Below, in pieces: positions 19,071-26,982 of a DNA stretch of 59,069 nt. Each line of letters begins with the position of its first letter. The first letter of the stretch is position 1. This DNA is from Allobosea sp. CRIB-10 (lineage in GTDB: Bacteria > Pseudomonadota > Alphaproteobacteria > Rhizobiales > Beijerinckiaceae): positions 1 to 59,069 of the forward strand of contig NZ_FOKP01000033.1 in the NCBI RefSeq assembly GCF_900112185.1, written 5' to 3'. The notes under the pieces are model-generated. The model was not told the DNA's origin. It ran no database searches and saw only the letters and a program-made list of their open reading frames with translations. Made by a program: the position numbers and the translations under genes.

Positions 19071-20354
19071 ATGGGTGCAAGCCATCGCGACAGCCAGGGC
19101 CGGCCGATCGTCGCCGTCACCGGCCTCGGTATCGTCACCTCGCTCGGCCAGGGCAAGGATGCCAACTGGGAGGCCCTGACCGCGGGCCGCTCCGGCATCC
19201 ATCGCATCGACCGCTTCCCGACTGACGGCCTGCGCACCACCATCGCCGCGACCGTCGACTTCCTGTTTGACGGCTCCGTCTCTGCCCCCGAGCTTTCCGA
19301 GAAGCTCGCCACGCTCGCCGCCGAGGAAGCGGTCGCGCAGAGCGGTCTCGGCGAGGCCGGCGATTTCCCGGGTGAGCTCTTCATGGCGGTCCCTCCGGTC
19401 GAGATGGAATGGCCGCAGAAGCAGGAACTGGCGCAGGCGGTGGATGGCGATGCCGACTACGACGCGCTGCTGCGCGTCGCCGCCCGCCACAAGCATCAGG
19501 CGATGCACGAGCTCTTCCTGTTCGGCGGCGTCGCCGAGCACATCGCCGAGAAGTTCGGCACCAAGGGTTCGCCGATCTCACTCTCGACCGCCTGCTCCTC
19601 GGGCGCGACCGCGATCCAGATGGGCGTCGAGGCGATCCGCCGCGGCGAGACCGAGGCTGCGCTCTGCATCGGCACCGATGGCTCGGTTCATGCCGAGGCG
19701 CTGATCCGCTTCTCGCTGCTCTCGGCGCTATCGACCCAGAACGACCCGCCGGAAGCCGCCGCCAAGCCGTTCTCGAAGAACCGCGACGGCTTCGTCATGG
19801 GCGAGGGCGCCGGCGCGCTGGTGCTGGAGGATTACGACCACGCTCTGGCGCGTGGTGCGACCATCCTCGGCATTGTCGCCGGCTGTGGCGAGCGCGGTGA
19901 CGGCTTCCACCGCACCCGCTCGAGTCCGGACGGCAAGCCGGCAATCCTCGCCATGCAGGACGCCCTCGCCGACGCCGGTCTCACCCCGGATGATGTCGAC
20001 TACATCAACGCGCACGGCACCTCGACGCCGGAGAACGACAAGATGGAGGCGATGAGCTGCTCGGCCGTCTTCGGCGAGCGCATGGCGAAACTGCCGATCT
20101 CCTCGAACAAGTCGATGCTCGGCCACACGCTGACGGCGGCCGGCGCGGTCGAGGCGGTGATCTCGCTCATGACCATCGCCAATGGCCGCATCCCGCCGAC
20201 GATCAACTACAACACGCCCGATCCCGCGATCGCGCTCGACGTCATTCCAAACCAAGCGCGCGATGCCAAGGTCCGCACCGTTTTGTCCAACTCCTTCGGC
20301 TTCGGCGGCCAGAACACCTGCCTCGTCCTGACCGCCGGGCCGTCGGCGGCATGA
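19071..20354 (+). CDS. fabF1XL: Beta-ketoacyl-ACP synthase (FabF-like), catalytically complete
   Basis: A 427-residue ketosynthase II-type enzyme. The catalytic set is intact: Cys175 in STACSSGAT, His315 in INAHGTSTPEND, Lys347 and His352 in SNKSMLGHTLTAAG. The ATG at 19071 follows AAGGAGAGG at good spacing; a longer in-frame extension overlaps the previous gene and is rejected. It should extend AcpXL-bound chains to C26-C28. Its stop overlaps the next ATG (ATGA). Confidence 0.94.
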   Translation: MGASHRDSQGRPIVAVTGLGIVTSLGQGKDANWEALTAGRSGIHRIDRFPTDGLRTTIAATVDFLFDGSVSAPELSEKLATLAAEEAVAQSGLGEAGDFPGELFMAVPPVEMEWPQKQELAQAVDGDADYDALLRVAARHKHQAMHELFLFGGVAEHIAEKFGTKGSPISLSTACSSGATAIQMGVEAIRRGETEAALCIGTDGSVHAEALIRFSLLSALSTQNDPPEAAAKPFSKNRDGFVMGEGAGALVLEDYDHALARGATILGIVAGCGERGDGFHRTRSSPDGKPAILAMQDALADAGLTPDDVDYINAHGTSTPENDKMEAMSCSAVFGERMAKLPISSNKSMLGHTLTAAGAVEAVISLMTIANGRIPPTINYNTPDPAIALDVIPNQARDAKVRTVLSNSFGFGGQNTCLVLTAGPSAA

Positions 20355-21097
20355 CCCGGGTCCTCGTCACCGGCGGCGCCAAGGGCGTCGGCGCCGCGAT
20401 CGTCCGGGCGCTCGTGGCCGATGGCCATGATGTCGACTTCACCTACCGCTCCTCGGGCGAGCAGGCGCAGGCCCTCGCCGCCGAGATCACAGACACCGCG
20501 GCCGGCCGAATTGTGCGCGCCCTGCCGCTCGACCTTTCCGACAAGCCAGCGCTCGACTCCTTCTGCGAGACGGTCGAGGGCGAGAGCTATTTCGGCTTCA
20601 TCCACAATGCCGGCCAGCCCTATGACACGCTCGCCGCCATGCTGGTGCAGGACAAGGCCGAAGCGGCGATGCAGGTCAATTTCTGGGCCTTCACTCGCCT
20701 CGCCAAGAGCCTGATGCGCGGCATGATCCGCACCAAAGCCGGCCGCATCGTCGCGATCGGCTCGGTCGCGGCGCTGCGCGGCAATCCCGGCAACGCCGCC
20801 TATGCGGCGTCCAAGGGCGCGCTGATCTCCTATGCCAAGACGCTGGCGGTCGAGACGGCTAAGCGCGGCGTCACCGTCAACGTGATCGCGCCCGGCTTCG
20901 TCGACACCGACATGATGGCGCCCTACGCCGCCTATCGCGACAAGATGGAAGGCCAGATCCCGGCCGGCCGCTTCGCCAGGCCGGAGGAGGTCGCCGGCCT
21001 CGCCGCCTTCCTGATGAGCCCGCCGGCCGCCTACATCACCGGCACGGTGCTGCCGATCGATGGCGGCCTGACCGCCCATCTCGGCGTACATCGCTAA
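20351..21097 (+). CDS. fabG: 3-oxoacyl-ACP reductase (FabG-like SDR) of the VLCFA cluster
   Basis: A 248-residue classical short-chain dehydrogenase. The NAD(P) site is TGGAKGVGAA (about residues 7-16) and the catalytic residues are Ser138, Tyr151 and Lys155 (YAASK). It is coupled to the ketosynthase by a four-base overlap, so it most likely supplies the keto reduction step of the AcpXL elongation cycle. It ends just before a parS-like site and the toxin-antitoxin pair. Confidence 0.88.
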   Translation: MTRVLVTGGAKGVGAAIVRALVADGHDVDFTYRSSGEQAQALAAEITDTAAGRIVRALPLDLSDKPALDSFCETVEGESYFGFIHNAGQPYDTLAAMLVQDKAEAAMQVNFWAFTRLAKSLMRGMIRTKAGRIVAIGSVAALRGNPGNAAYAASKGALISYAKTLAVETAKRGVTVNVIAPGFVDTDMMAPYAAYRDKMEGQIPAGRFARPEEVAGLAAFLMSPPAAYITGTVLPIDGGLTAHLGVHR

Positions 21098-21114
21098 GCG
21101 CTCCAGCGCTCCAG

Positions 21115-21130
21115 CGCTTCACGTGAAACA
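21115..21130. promoter_or_regulatory. parS-like ParB binding site, copy 2
   Basis: A 16-base intergenic site, CGCTTCACGTGAAACA, matching the parS consensus TGTTTCACGTGAAACA at 14 of 16 positions with an intact TTCACGTGAA core. It is 18 bases after the fabG-like stop. Together with the copy at 3370-3385 it suggests that this part of the chromosome lies in the ParB/origin-proximal domain. Confidence 0.6.
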
Positions 21131-21147
21131 TGGTAAACGCCCAGCGC

Positions 21148-21196
21148 TTGGCGTCGCGCTATGAACTGCCTATGTTCACTGTGAACCGGAGTGAAC
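21148..21196 (+). promoter_or_regulatory. Promoter and operator of the toxin-antitoxin pair
   Basis: A -35 TTGGCG (21148-21153) and -10 TATGTT (21171-21176) are separated by 17 bases. Over and after the -10, the half-site GTGAAC occurs three times: inverted as GTTCAC at 21174-21179, then at 21181-21186 and 21191-21196; the first two form a perfect palindrome around one base. This layout is typical of autoregulation by a ribbon-helix-helix antitoxin. Confidence 0.6.
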
Positions 21197-21200
21197 CATC

Positions 21201-21452
21201 ATGACGGCAGCCTTCACCATTCGCCTCGACGACGAGACGCTCGCCAAGCTCGATGCTTTGGCGGCCGACACAGATCGCTCGCGCAACTGGCTCGCCGCCA
21301 AGGCGATCGAAAACTACGTCGAGCTCAATGCCTGGCAGATTGCTCACATCAAGGAAGGCATCGCCCAGGCCGATCGCGGTGAATTCGCCACGGAGGAAGA
21401 GCTCGATGCGATCGAGGCCGAGCTGCAGGCGCGTATCGACTCCGCCAAATGA
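21201..21452 (+). CDS. CopG/RelB-type ribbon-helix-helix antitoxin
   Basis: An 83-residue antitoxin. The N-terminal FTIRLDDETLAKLDALAADT is the ribbon-helix-helix DNA-binding start, and the C-terminal acidic helical part (about residues 48-83) should wrap the toxin. Its ATG is preceded by repeated GTGAAC operators. Its stop overlaps the toxin ATG (ATGA), the usual coupled arrangement. Confidence 0.9.
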   Translation: MTAAFTIRLDDETLAKLDALAADTDRSRNWLAAKAIENYVELNAWQIAHIKEGIAQADRGEFATEEELDAIEAELQARIDSAK

Positions 21453-21733
21453 AGCTGGTCTGGACTGCACGAGCCAAGGCTGATCTCCGCGACATTGCCC
21501 GCTATGTCGCTGACTTCAGCCCGCCAGCAGCGCTCGCGCTTGTCCGTCGGCTCAGATCTGCGGCAGCTCAACTCGTCGATTATCCGCATAGCGGCAGGTC
21601 CGGGCGGGTAGAAGAAACCCGCGAACTCGTGGTAGCCGGCACCAGTTACATCCTTCCCTATCGCGTCCGCGACGGGCGCGTCGAAATCCTCGCGGTCCTG
21701 CATGCCTCCCGGCAATGGCCGGACCAGCTTTGA
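21449..21733 (+). CDS. RelE/ParE family toxin
   Basis: A 94-residue protein of the RelE/ParE superfamily: MKLVWTARAKADLRDIARYV, LVDYPHSGRSGRV and the C-terminal VEILAVLHASRQWP are characteristic of the ParE-like branch, which acts on DNA gyrase, whereas RelE cleaves mRNA on ribosomes. Which target applies here is not certain. It lies 13 bases before the MDR reductase gene, so toxin transcription may run into the lipid A genes. Confidence 0.9.
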   Translation: MKLVWTARAKADLRDIARYVADFSPPAALALVRRLRSAAAQLVDYPHSGRSGRVEETRELVVAGTSYILPYRVRDGRVEILAVLHASRQWPDQL

Positions 21734-21746
21734 AAGACCAAGACCG

Positions 21747-22769
21747 ATGCTCTCGCTCCAGCTCCATGGCGATCGCGACCTCCGCCTCGAACAGATCGAG
21801 CCCCCGCCGCCGCCCGCTCCCGGCGAAGTCCAGATCCGCGTCCGCGCCGTCGGCCTGAACTATCTCGATCTCTGGGGCTTCCGCGGCATGGCCTTCGCCA
21901 AGCGCAAGATGCCGCAGGCGGCGGGCGTCGAGGCCGCCGGCGAGGTCGTCGCGATCGGCGAGGGCGTCTCGCGCTTCCGCGAAGGCGATACGGTGACCAT
22001 GTATGGCGCCGAGACCTGCGGCCATTGCAAGGCCTGCCGCGAAGGCCGCGACAATCTCTGCGAGAACGTCGCGGGTATCATGGGCTTCCATATCGACGGC
22101 TTCGCCCGCGAGCTGATCAACCGGCCCGAACGCCTCGTCATCAAGGCGCCCAAGGGTGTCTCCTTCGAGGAGGCTGCCTGCGCGCCGATCGGCTTCGGCA
22201 CGGTCCAGCACATGCTGTTCGACAATGCCAAGCTGGAGCCGGGTGAATCGGTGCTGGTCCATGCCGGCGGCTCCGGCATCGGCACGGCGGCGATCCTGAT
22301 GGCCAAGGCGATCGGCTGCACCGTCTACACCACCGTCGGCGACGACGAGAAGGGCGAAAAGGCCAAGGCGCTCGGCGCCGATTTCGTCGTCAACTACAAG
22401 ACCGAGCGCTTCGAGGGCGAGGTCCGGCGCCTGACCAAGCGCAAGGGCGTCGATGTCGTCTTCGAGCATGTCGGCGCCGACACCTGGAACGGCTCGCTGC
22501 TCTGCCTGAAGCGCGGCGGCCGGCTCGTCACCTGCGGTGCCACCTCGGGCGCCTCGACGACGATGAATCTGATGCAGCTCTTCCAGCAGCAATACCGGAT
22601 CACCGGCTCCTTCGGCTGCCGGATCGAGAACATCGCGCAGTCGCTGGAGAAGATGGCAGCCGGGATGAAGCCGGTGATCGATTCGGTCTTCCCGCTGGCC
22701 GAGTTCGAAAAGGGCCTCGCCCGGATCGAGGGCCGCAAGGTCTTCGGCAAGGTCATCGTCACGCTCTGA
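21747..22769 (+). CDS. adh2XL: MDR-family zinc-binding reductase of the VLCFA cluster (candidate enoyl reductase)
   Basis: A 340-residue medium-chain dehydrogenase/reductase. The structural zinc lobe is present (CGHCKACREGRDNLC), but the catalytic zinc ligands are not: the usual GHE motif reads GVE and the first Cys is missing. The nucleotide site is HAGGSGIGTAA. Proteins with this pattern behave as quinone or enoyl reductases, not alcohol dehydrogenases. Rhizobial clusters have the same gene (adh2XL) before lpxXL. It may perform the enoyl reduction in AcpXL elongation; that is inference. Confidence 0.85.
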   Translation: MLSLQLHGDRDLRLEQIEPPPPPAPGEVQIRVRAVGLNYLDLWGFRGMAFAKRKMPQAAGVEAAGEVVAIGEGVSRFREGDTVTMYGAETCGHCKACREGRDNLCENVAGIMGFHIDGFARELINRPERLVIKAPKGVSFEEAACAPIGFGTVQHMLFDNAKLEPGESVLVHAGGSGIGTAAILMAKAIGCTVYTTVGDDEKGEKAKALGADFVVNYKTERFEGEVRRLTKRKGVDVVFEHVGADTWNGSLLCLKRGGRLVTCGATSGASTTMNLMQLFQQQYRITGSFGCRIENIAQSLEKMAAGMKPVIDSVFPLAEFEKGLARIEGRKVFGKVIVTL

Positions 22770-22793
22770 TCGGGCCCTTGGAGCCGGCGCGAC

Positions 22794-23858
22794 TTGACGC
22801 GCCGGCCGCAATCCCGCAAGTCGCGCCGCGATGGCGAGGTCCCTCCGGACGCTGCGCCGGCGGACCGGGCTGGGATATTGAAGCAGTTGAAGCAATTCGC
22901 GACGCGCATCGGCGCTGCGCTGATGATCGGGCTGATCCGCGCGATCTTCGCCTTCCTGCGCGCGCTCGGGCCGGAGCGGGCCTCCGATCTCGGCGGCTGG
23001 CTGCTGCGCAGCGTCAGCCCGCTGATCCCGGTCAACCGCGTCGCATACGCCAATGTCCGCGCCGCCTTCCCCGGCATCGACGACACCGAGGCGAAGCGCC
23101 TCGTTCGCGGCGGCTGGGAGAATCTCGGCCGCACAGTCGCCGAATACGCCCATCTCAAGACGCTGTTCGACTATGACTACCACAACCCCGACCCGAACGG
23201 CCGGATCGAGGTCGTCGGCATCGAGCACTTCATCGCGCTGAAGGATGACGACAAGCCCGGGCTGATCTTCTCCGCCCATCTCGGCAATTGGGAATTGCCG
23301 GCGATCTGCGCCGCCACCTACGACCTCGACACCACCGCCGTCTTCCGCGCCCCCAACGACCCGGCCATCGCCGCCGTCGTCCACGAAATCCGCTCCGGCG
23401 CCATGGGCGGCCTCGCCGCCGCCAGGCAGGGCGCCGCCTTCGCCATGCAGGGCGTCCTGGAGAATGGTGGCCATCTCGGCATGCTGATCGACCAGCATTT
23501 CACCCGCGGCGTCCTCGTGCCCTTCCTCGGGCGGCCGGCGCTGACCAATCCGATCCTCGGCAAGTTCGCCCGCCGCTTCGAGTGCCCGGTGCATGGCGTG
23601 CGCGTCATCCGCCTGCCGAACCGGCGCTTCCGCATCGAATTGACGCCGCCGCTCGACCTGCCGCGGGACGCCAATGGCGAGATCGACGTCACCGACGCCA
23701 TGGCGATGATGACCGCCGTGGTCGATGGCTGGGTCCGCGAGCACCCCGAGCAATGGCTCTGGATGCACCGGCGCTGGCGCCCCAACCTGATCGGCGCCGA
23801 GGCGCTGGCACGTTTTCGCGATCAGCCGGTCCAGAAGCCTGTTTTCAAGGCAACGTGA
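22794..23858 (+). CDS. lpxXL: Lipid A very-long-chain acyltransferase LpxXL
   Basis: A 354-residue member of the LpxL/HtrB lysophospholipid acyltransferase family. The catalytic HX4E motif is visible in SAHLGNWEL (about residues 162-167), after an N-terminal membrane segment. It transfers the long chain from AcpXL to lipid A at the inner membrane. The start used is TTG at 22794 with GGAG ten bases before it; a second TTG at 22878 (MKQLKQF) would give a 326-residue form. It is the last gene of the cluster. Confidence 0.92.
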   Translation: MTRRPQSRKSRRDGEVPPDAAPADRAGILKQLKQFATRIGAALMIGLIRAIFAFLRALGPERASDLGGWLLRSVSPLIPVNRVAYANVRAAFPGIDDTEAKRLVRGGWENLGRTVAEYAHLKTLFDYDYHNPDPNGRIEVVGIEHFIALKDDDKPGLIFSAHLGNWELPAICAATYDLDTTAVFRAPNDPAIAAVVHEIRSGAMGGLAAARQGAAFAMQGVLENGGHLGMLIDQHFTRGVLVPFLGRPALTNPILGKFARRFECPVHGVRVIRLPNRRFRIELTPPLDLPRDANGEIDVTDAMAMMTAVVDGWVREHPEQWLWMHRRWRPNLIGAEALARFRDQPVQKPVFKAT

Positions 23859-23926
23859 TTTCCAATTGAGTGGAGAGTAGCGCTTTTGGTAACCGCCTGC
23901 TTCTATACAGGCGTCGAGTTCGAAAG

Positions 23927-24679
23927 ATGGTCCGCCACATCAGCAACATCGCTGCCGCCGCTGCTCTCCTGCTCCTCGCAGGAGCCCCGGCGCATGCCCA
24001 GCAGCCAGCGGTTCAGCCCAGGGCAGTGGTCGAGCTCTTCACCAGCCAGGGCTGCTCGTCCTGCCCGGCCGCGGATGCGCTCTTCACCGAGCTCGCCAAG
24101 GACCCCAGGCTGATCACGCTGACCCTGCCGGTGACCTATTGGGACTATCTCGGCTGGAAGGACACCCTCGGCCAGGAGGTCTTCAGCAAGCGCCAGAAGC
24201 TCTATGCCAAGGCGCGCGGCGACGGCCAGATCTATACGCCCCAGGCCGTTGTCAACGGTGCCGCTCATATCGTCGGCTCCGACAAGGGCGGCATCGACAA
24301 GCTCGTCAAGGAGCAGGGCAAGGACGGTTTCCCGGTCAAGATCGATCTCGCCGAGGCTGACGGCGCGCTGCGCATCAACCTGGGTACGGCCCCGTTCACC
24401 GGCGAAAAGCCGGCCGTGGTCCTGCTGCTGCAGGTCAGCCGCACCGCGACCGTGCCGATCGAGCGTGGCGAGAACAGCGGCAAGACCGTGACCTACGCCA
24501 ATGTCGTGCGCGGCATCAGCCGGATCGGCGAGTGGAAGGGCGAGGCTGCGACCCTGACCGTCCCGATCGAGACCGTCCGCTCAGCCGCCAAGGCCGATTC
24601 CTATGTCGTGCTGGTCCAGGGCGATCCCTATGCACGGCAGAGCGCAATCCTCGGCGCCGCCCGCGGCCCGGCCAAATAG
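23927..24679 (+). CDS. DUF1223 family secreted thioredoxin-like protein
   Basis: A 250-residue protein with a clear signal peptide (cleavage after AGAPAHA, about residue 24). The mature start VVELFTSQGCSSCPAADALF holds a CxxC motif in a thioredoxin-like setting, and YWDYLGWKDTLG and YTPQAVVNG are DUF1223 hallmarks. The family has no settled function; a periplasmic redox role is likely. It converges with the TPM gene, with seven bases between stops. Confidence 0.85.
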   Translation: MVRHISNIAAAAALLLLAGAPAHAQQPAVQPRAVVELFTSQGCSSCPAADALFTELAKDPRLITLTLPVTYWDYLGWKDTLGQEVFSKRQKLYAKARGDGQIYTPQAVVNGAAHIVGSDKGGIDKLVKEQGKDGFPVKIDLAEADGALRINLGTAPFTGEKPAVVLLLQVSRTATVPIERGENSGKTVTYANVVRGISRIGEWKGEAATLTVPIETVRSAAKADSYVVLVQGDPYARQSAILGAARGPAK

Positions 24680-24686
24680 ACGACCT

Positions 24687-25295
24687 CTACAGAATCACCA
24701 CCTTGTTGGGCAGCTCGTCGACATCGTCGGCAGCCGGCGGCGCATGGGCCGCGAGCACGGCGCCGACATCGCGGACCGCCGCGATCAGCCCCTCGCGCAA
24801 CGTATCCTGCGCCGCGGCCGCGAGCAGCGGCTCGACGATTCTTTGCCAGGCCTCGCCATCGACCTTGGCCGAGATGCCGGCATCGGCGACCACTTCGGCA
24901 TAGCGCTCCTGCAGGGCGATGTAGAGCAGCACGCCGGTACGGCCGCGCGTCAGCGTCAGCCCACGCGCTGTGAACTCGCGCAGCGCCGTCTCATGCGCCT
25001 GCCGACGCTTGACGAAACCGGGGACGAAACGTCCGCCGCGCCCATACCAGAGCAGGGCCGCAAGCAGCAGCGCCGCCGCGATCAACTGGGCCAGGAAGAT
25101 GCTCGCCGCGCTCAGATTGGTGATCAGCAGGAACGGCCAGGGCACGACAAGCGCGAGCGCCAGCGCCAGCACCAGCGGCACCGCGACATAGCTGCCGGAG
25201 GCGCGGTCGACGACGACGACGATCTCGCCGGAGGTCTGCCGTTCAGCCTCGCGCACCGCATCGGCGATGGCGTCGCGATCGTCGGAATTCAGCAT
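24687..25295 (-). CDS. TPM-domain membrane protein (second TPM gene of the lemA operon)
   Basis: A 202-residue protein with an N-terminal TPM-type segment (AIADAVREAERQTSGEIVVVVD, residues about 8-30) interrupted by two membrane helices (about residues 35-80), then a cytoplasmic or periplasmic remainder. The Met at 25295 is chosen; an upstream in-frame extension lies in the glycine-rich tail of the previous gene. It follows that gene by one base. TPM proteins are often paired with LemA; no biochemical role is established for this branch. Confidence 0.82.
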   Translation of the reverse strand: MLNSDDRDAIADAVREAERQTSGEIVVVVDRASGSYVAVPLVLALALALVVPWPFLLITNLSAASIFLAQLIAAALLLAALLWYGRGGRFVPGFVKRRQAHETALREFTARGLTLTRGRTGVLLYIALQERYAEVVADAGISAKVDGEAWQRIVEPLLAAAAQDTLREGLIAAVRDVGAVLAAHAPPAADDVDELPNKVVIL

Positions 25296-25296
25296 C

Positions 25297-26127
25297 TCAC
25301 CAATCCCCTGAAGCCCCGCCGCCGCCGGACGAGCCACCGCCGCCTGAGAAGCCACCCGAACTCGAGCCGCCTCCCCAGCCAGAACTCCAGCCGCCCGAGG
25401 AGGAGCCACCGCTCCAGCCCGAGCCGCCGGAAGGCGGCAGCACGATCCAGCGCCCGTCCCGCGTCCGGTGCCGGCGCGCCCCGCCGGAGGAACGGCCGAG
25501 CTCCCGCATGAAGCTCACGATCAGGATGAACACCATGATCATGACGAAAATCACCGCGGCGGTCTCGACCCAGGAGGATTCGTCGCTGCGGATCTGGGCG
25601 CGTCGCTGCCATTCCTCGGCATCGCCGGTCAGGATCGACAGGATCGCATCGACGCCGCCCTCGATCCCCCCGGCGAAATCGCCGTTCTTGAACTTCGGGG
25701 CGACCGCGGTGGTGATGATCACCTTGGAGAGCGCATCGGTCAGAGCGCCTTCCAGCCCGTAGCCGACCTCGATGCGCACCTTGCGCTCATTCGGCGCGAC
25801 GATGAGCAGCACGCCATTGTTCTTGGCCTTGTCGCCGAGCTTCCAGGCCCGGAACAGGCCGTTGGCGAAGTCCTCGATCGGATAGCCCTGCAAAGACGGG
25901 AGCGTCGCTACCACGACTTGGTCGCTGGTCTTCTCCTCATGGGCCTTGAGCTTCTGCTCGATGCGGCTGAAGGCCTCCGCATTCAGGAGGTTCGAGTTGT
26001 CTACGATACGGCCGGTCAGCGCCGGATAGTTCGGCTCGGCGGCGGCGGCGATGAGGGGGAAAAGGAGGCAGAAGAGCAGGACAGCGAGCCGGATGAAGGC
26101 CGTGATGCTCGGGCTTGACCCGAGCAT
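25297..26127 (-). CDS. TPM-domain (YgcG-like) exported membrane protein with Gly/Ser-rich tail
   Basis: A 276-residue protein: signal peptide (about residues 1-32), TPM domain (about 33-170) with GRIVDNSNLLNAEAFSRIEQ and NNGVLLIVAPNERKVRIEVGYG, one membrane helix (about 192-212), then a Gly/Ser/Trp repeat tail ending GGGGASGDW. The architecture is that of YgcG. The first codons, MLGSSPSIT, are encoded inside a palindromic repeat element (26103-26177), so the present start was supplied by the repeat. It lies between lemA and the second TPM gene on the same strand. Confidence 0.87.
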   Translation of the reverse strand: MLGSSPSITAFIRLAVLLFCLLFPLIAAAAEPNYPALTGRIVDNSNLLNAEAFSRIEQKLKAHEEKTSDQVVVATLPSLQGYPIEDFANGLFRAWKLGDKAKNNGVLLIVAPNERKVRIEVGYGLEGALTDALSKVIITTAVAPKFKNGDFAGGIEGGVDAILSILTGDAEEWQRRAQIRSDESSWVETAAVIFVMIMVFILIVSFMRELGRSSGGARRHRTRDGRWIVLPPSGGSGWSGGSSSGGWSSGWGGGSSSGGFSGGGGSSGGGGASGDW

Positions 26128-26177
26128 CTCCTGATCGAGATTCTCGGACCTACGCTTCGCTCCGTCCGAGAATGACG
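26103..26177. repeat. Palindromic repeat element, copy A (short form)
   Basis: It contains a perfect palindrome around GATGCTCGGGCTTGACCCGAGCATC-type arms and a second arm pair ending in CCGAGAATGACG. It is the same family as 52707-52812 in reverse orientation, with about 40 fewer internal bases. It separates lemA from the TPM gene and overlaps the latter's first 25 coding bases. Confidence 0.75.
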
Positions 26178-26222
26178 GCACGTCGACGGCTGCAGAGACC
26201 CGGACCACGGAGGATCACACGC

Positions 26223-26831
26223 TCAGAACTTCACCGCCGGCGGGCGCTCCGCTCCTGCCGTCGCCGAGAAGCTCTCCATCGGCTTGGCGCCCCAGAACAG
26301 GCGAGCCCAGATCACGCCCGGGAAGGTGCGGATCTCCGTGTTGAAGGTCTGCACCGCCTGGATGTAGTCGCGCCGGGCGACCGCGACGCGGTTCTCGGTG
26401 CCTTCGAGCTGCGATTGCAGCGCCAGGAAATTCTGGTTCGACTTGAGCTCCGGATAGCGCTCCACCGTCACCAAAAGCCGCCCGAGCGCGCCGCTGAGCT
26501 GGTTCTGCGCGTCCTGGTACTCCTTGAACTTGGCGGGGTCGGTGATGGTGGAGGCATCGACCTTGACCTGCGTCGCCTTGGCGCGCGCCTCGATCACCTG
26601 GGTCAGGACCTCGCGCTCCTGCTGGGCATAGCCCTTCACCGTCTCGACAAGGTTCGGGATCAGGTCGGCGCGGCGCTGATACTGGTTCTGCACCTCGCCC
26701 CAGGCCGCCTTGGCCTTCTCTTCCAGCGTCGGCACGTTGTTGTAGCCACAGCCCGCCAGGACGAGGCCGAACAGCCCGACCAGCAGCATGACGAGGGGAC
26801 GGCGAACCGCCGGAGACTGCACGAGCACCAT
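26223..26831 (-). CDS. lemA: LemA family lipoprotein
   Basis: A 202-residue coiled-coil protein with an N-terminal membrane/lipoprotein segment (VLAGCGYNNVP, lipobox Cys near residue 28). Typical LemA sequences follow: QYQRRADLIPNLVETVKGYA and the C-terminal FNTEIRTFPGVIWARLFWG. It is first in a lemA-TPM-TPM operon, a conserved arrangement of unknown role, possibly in envelope maintenance. It is divergent from ggt across about 150 bases. Confidence 0.93.
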   Translation of the reverse strand: MVLVQSPAVRRPLVMLLVGLFGLVLAGCGYNNVPTLEEKAKAAWGEVQNQYQRRADLIPNLVETVKGYAQQEREVLTQVIEARAKATQVKVDASTITDPAKFKEYQDAQNQLSGALGRLLVTVERYPELKSNQNFLALQSQLEGTENRVAVARRDYIQAVQTFNTEIRTFPGVIWARLFWGAKPMESFSATAGAERPPAVKF

Positions 26832-26982
26832 GACGAACCCCTTCGGCTTGGCAGGACAACTTGGCAGAACAAATCAGGCTGCGACCATAGCCGCGCCGTC
26901 CGGCAGATCAAACCAGCGCCGCAAGCATGGCGCGCAGGTCGGCAAGCGCGCTAGTCTCGCGATCGAGGAAAAGGAGTGGACC

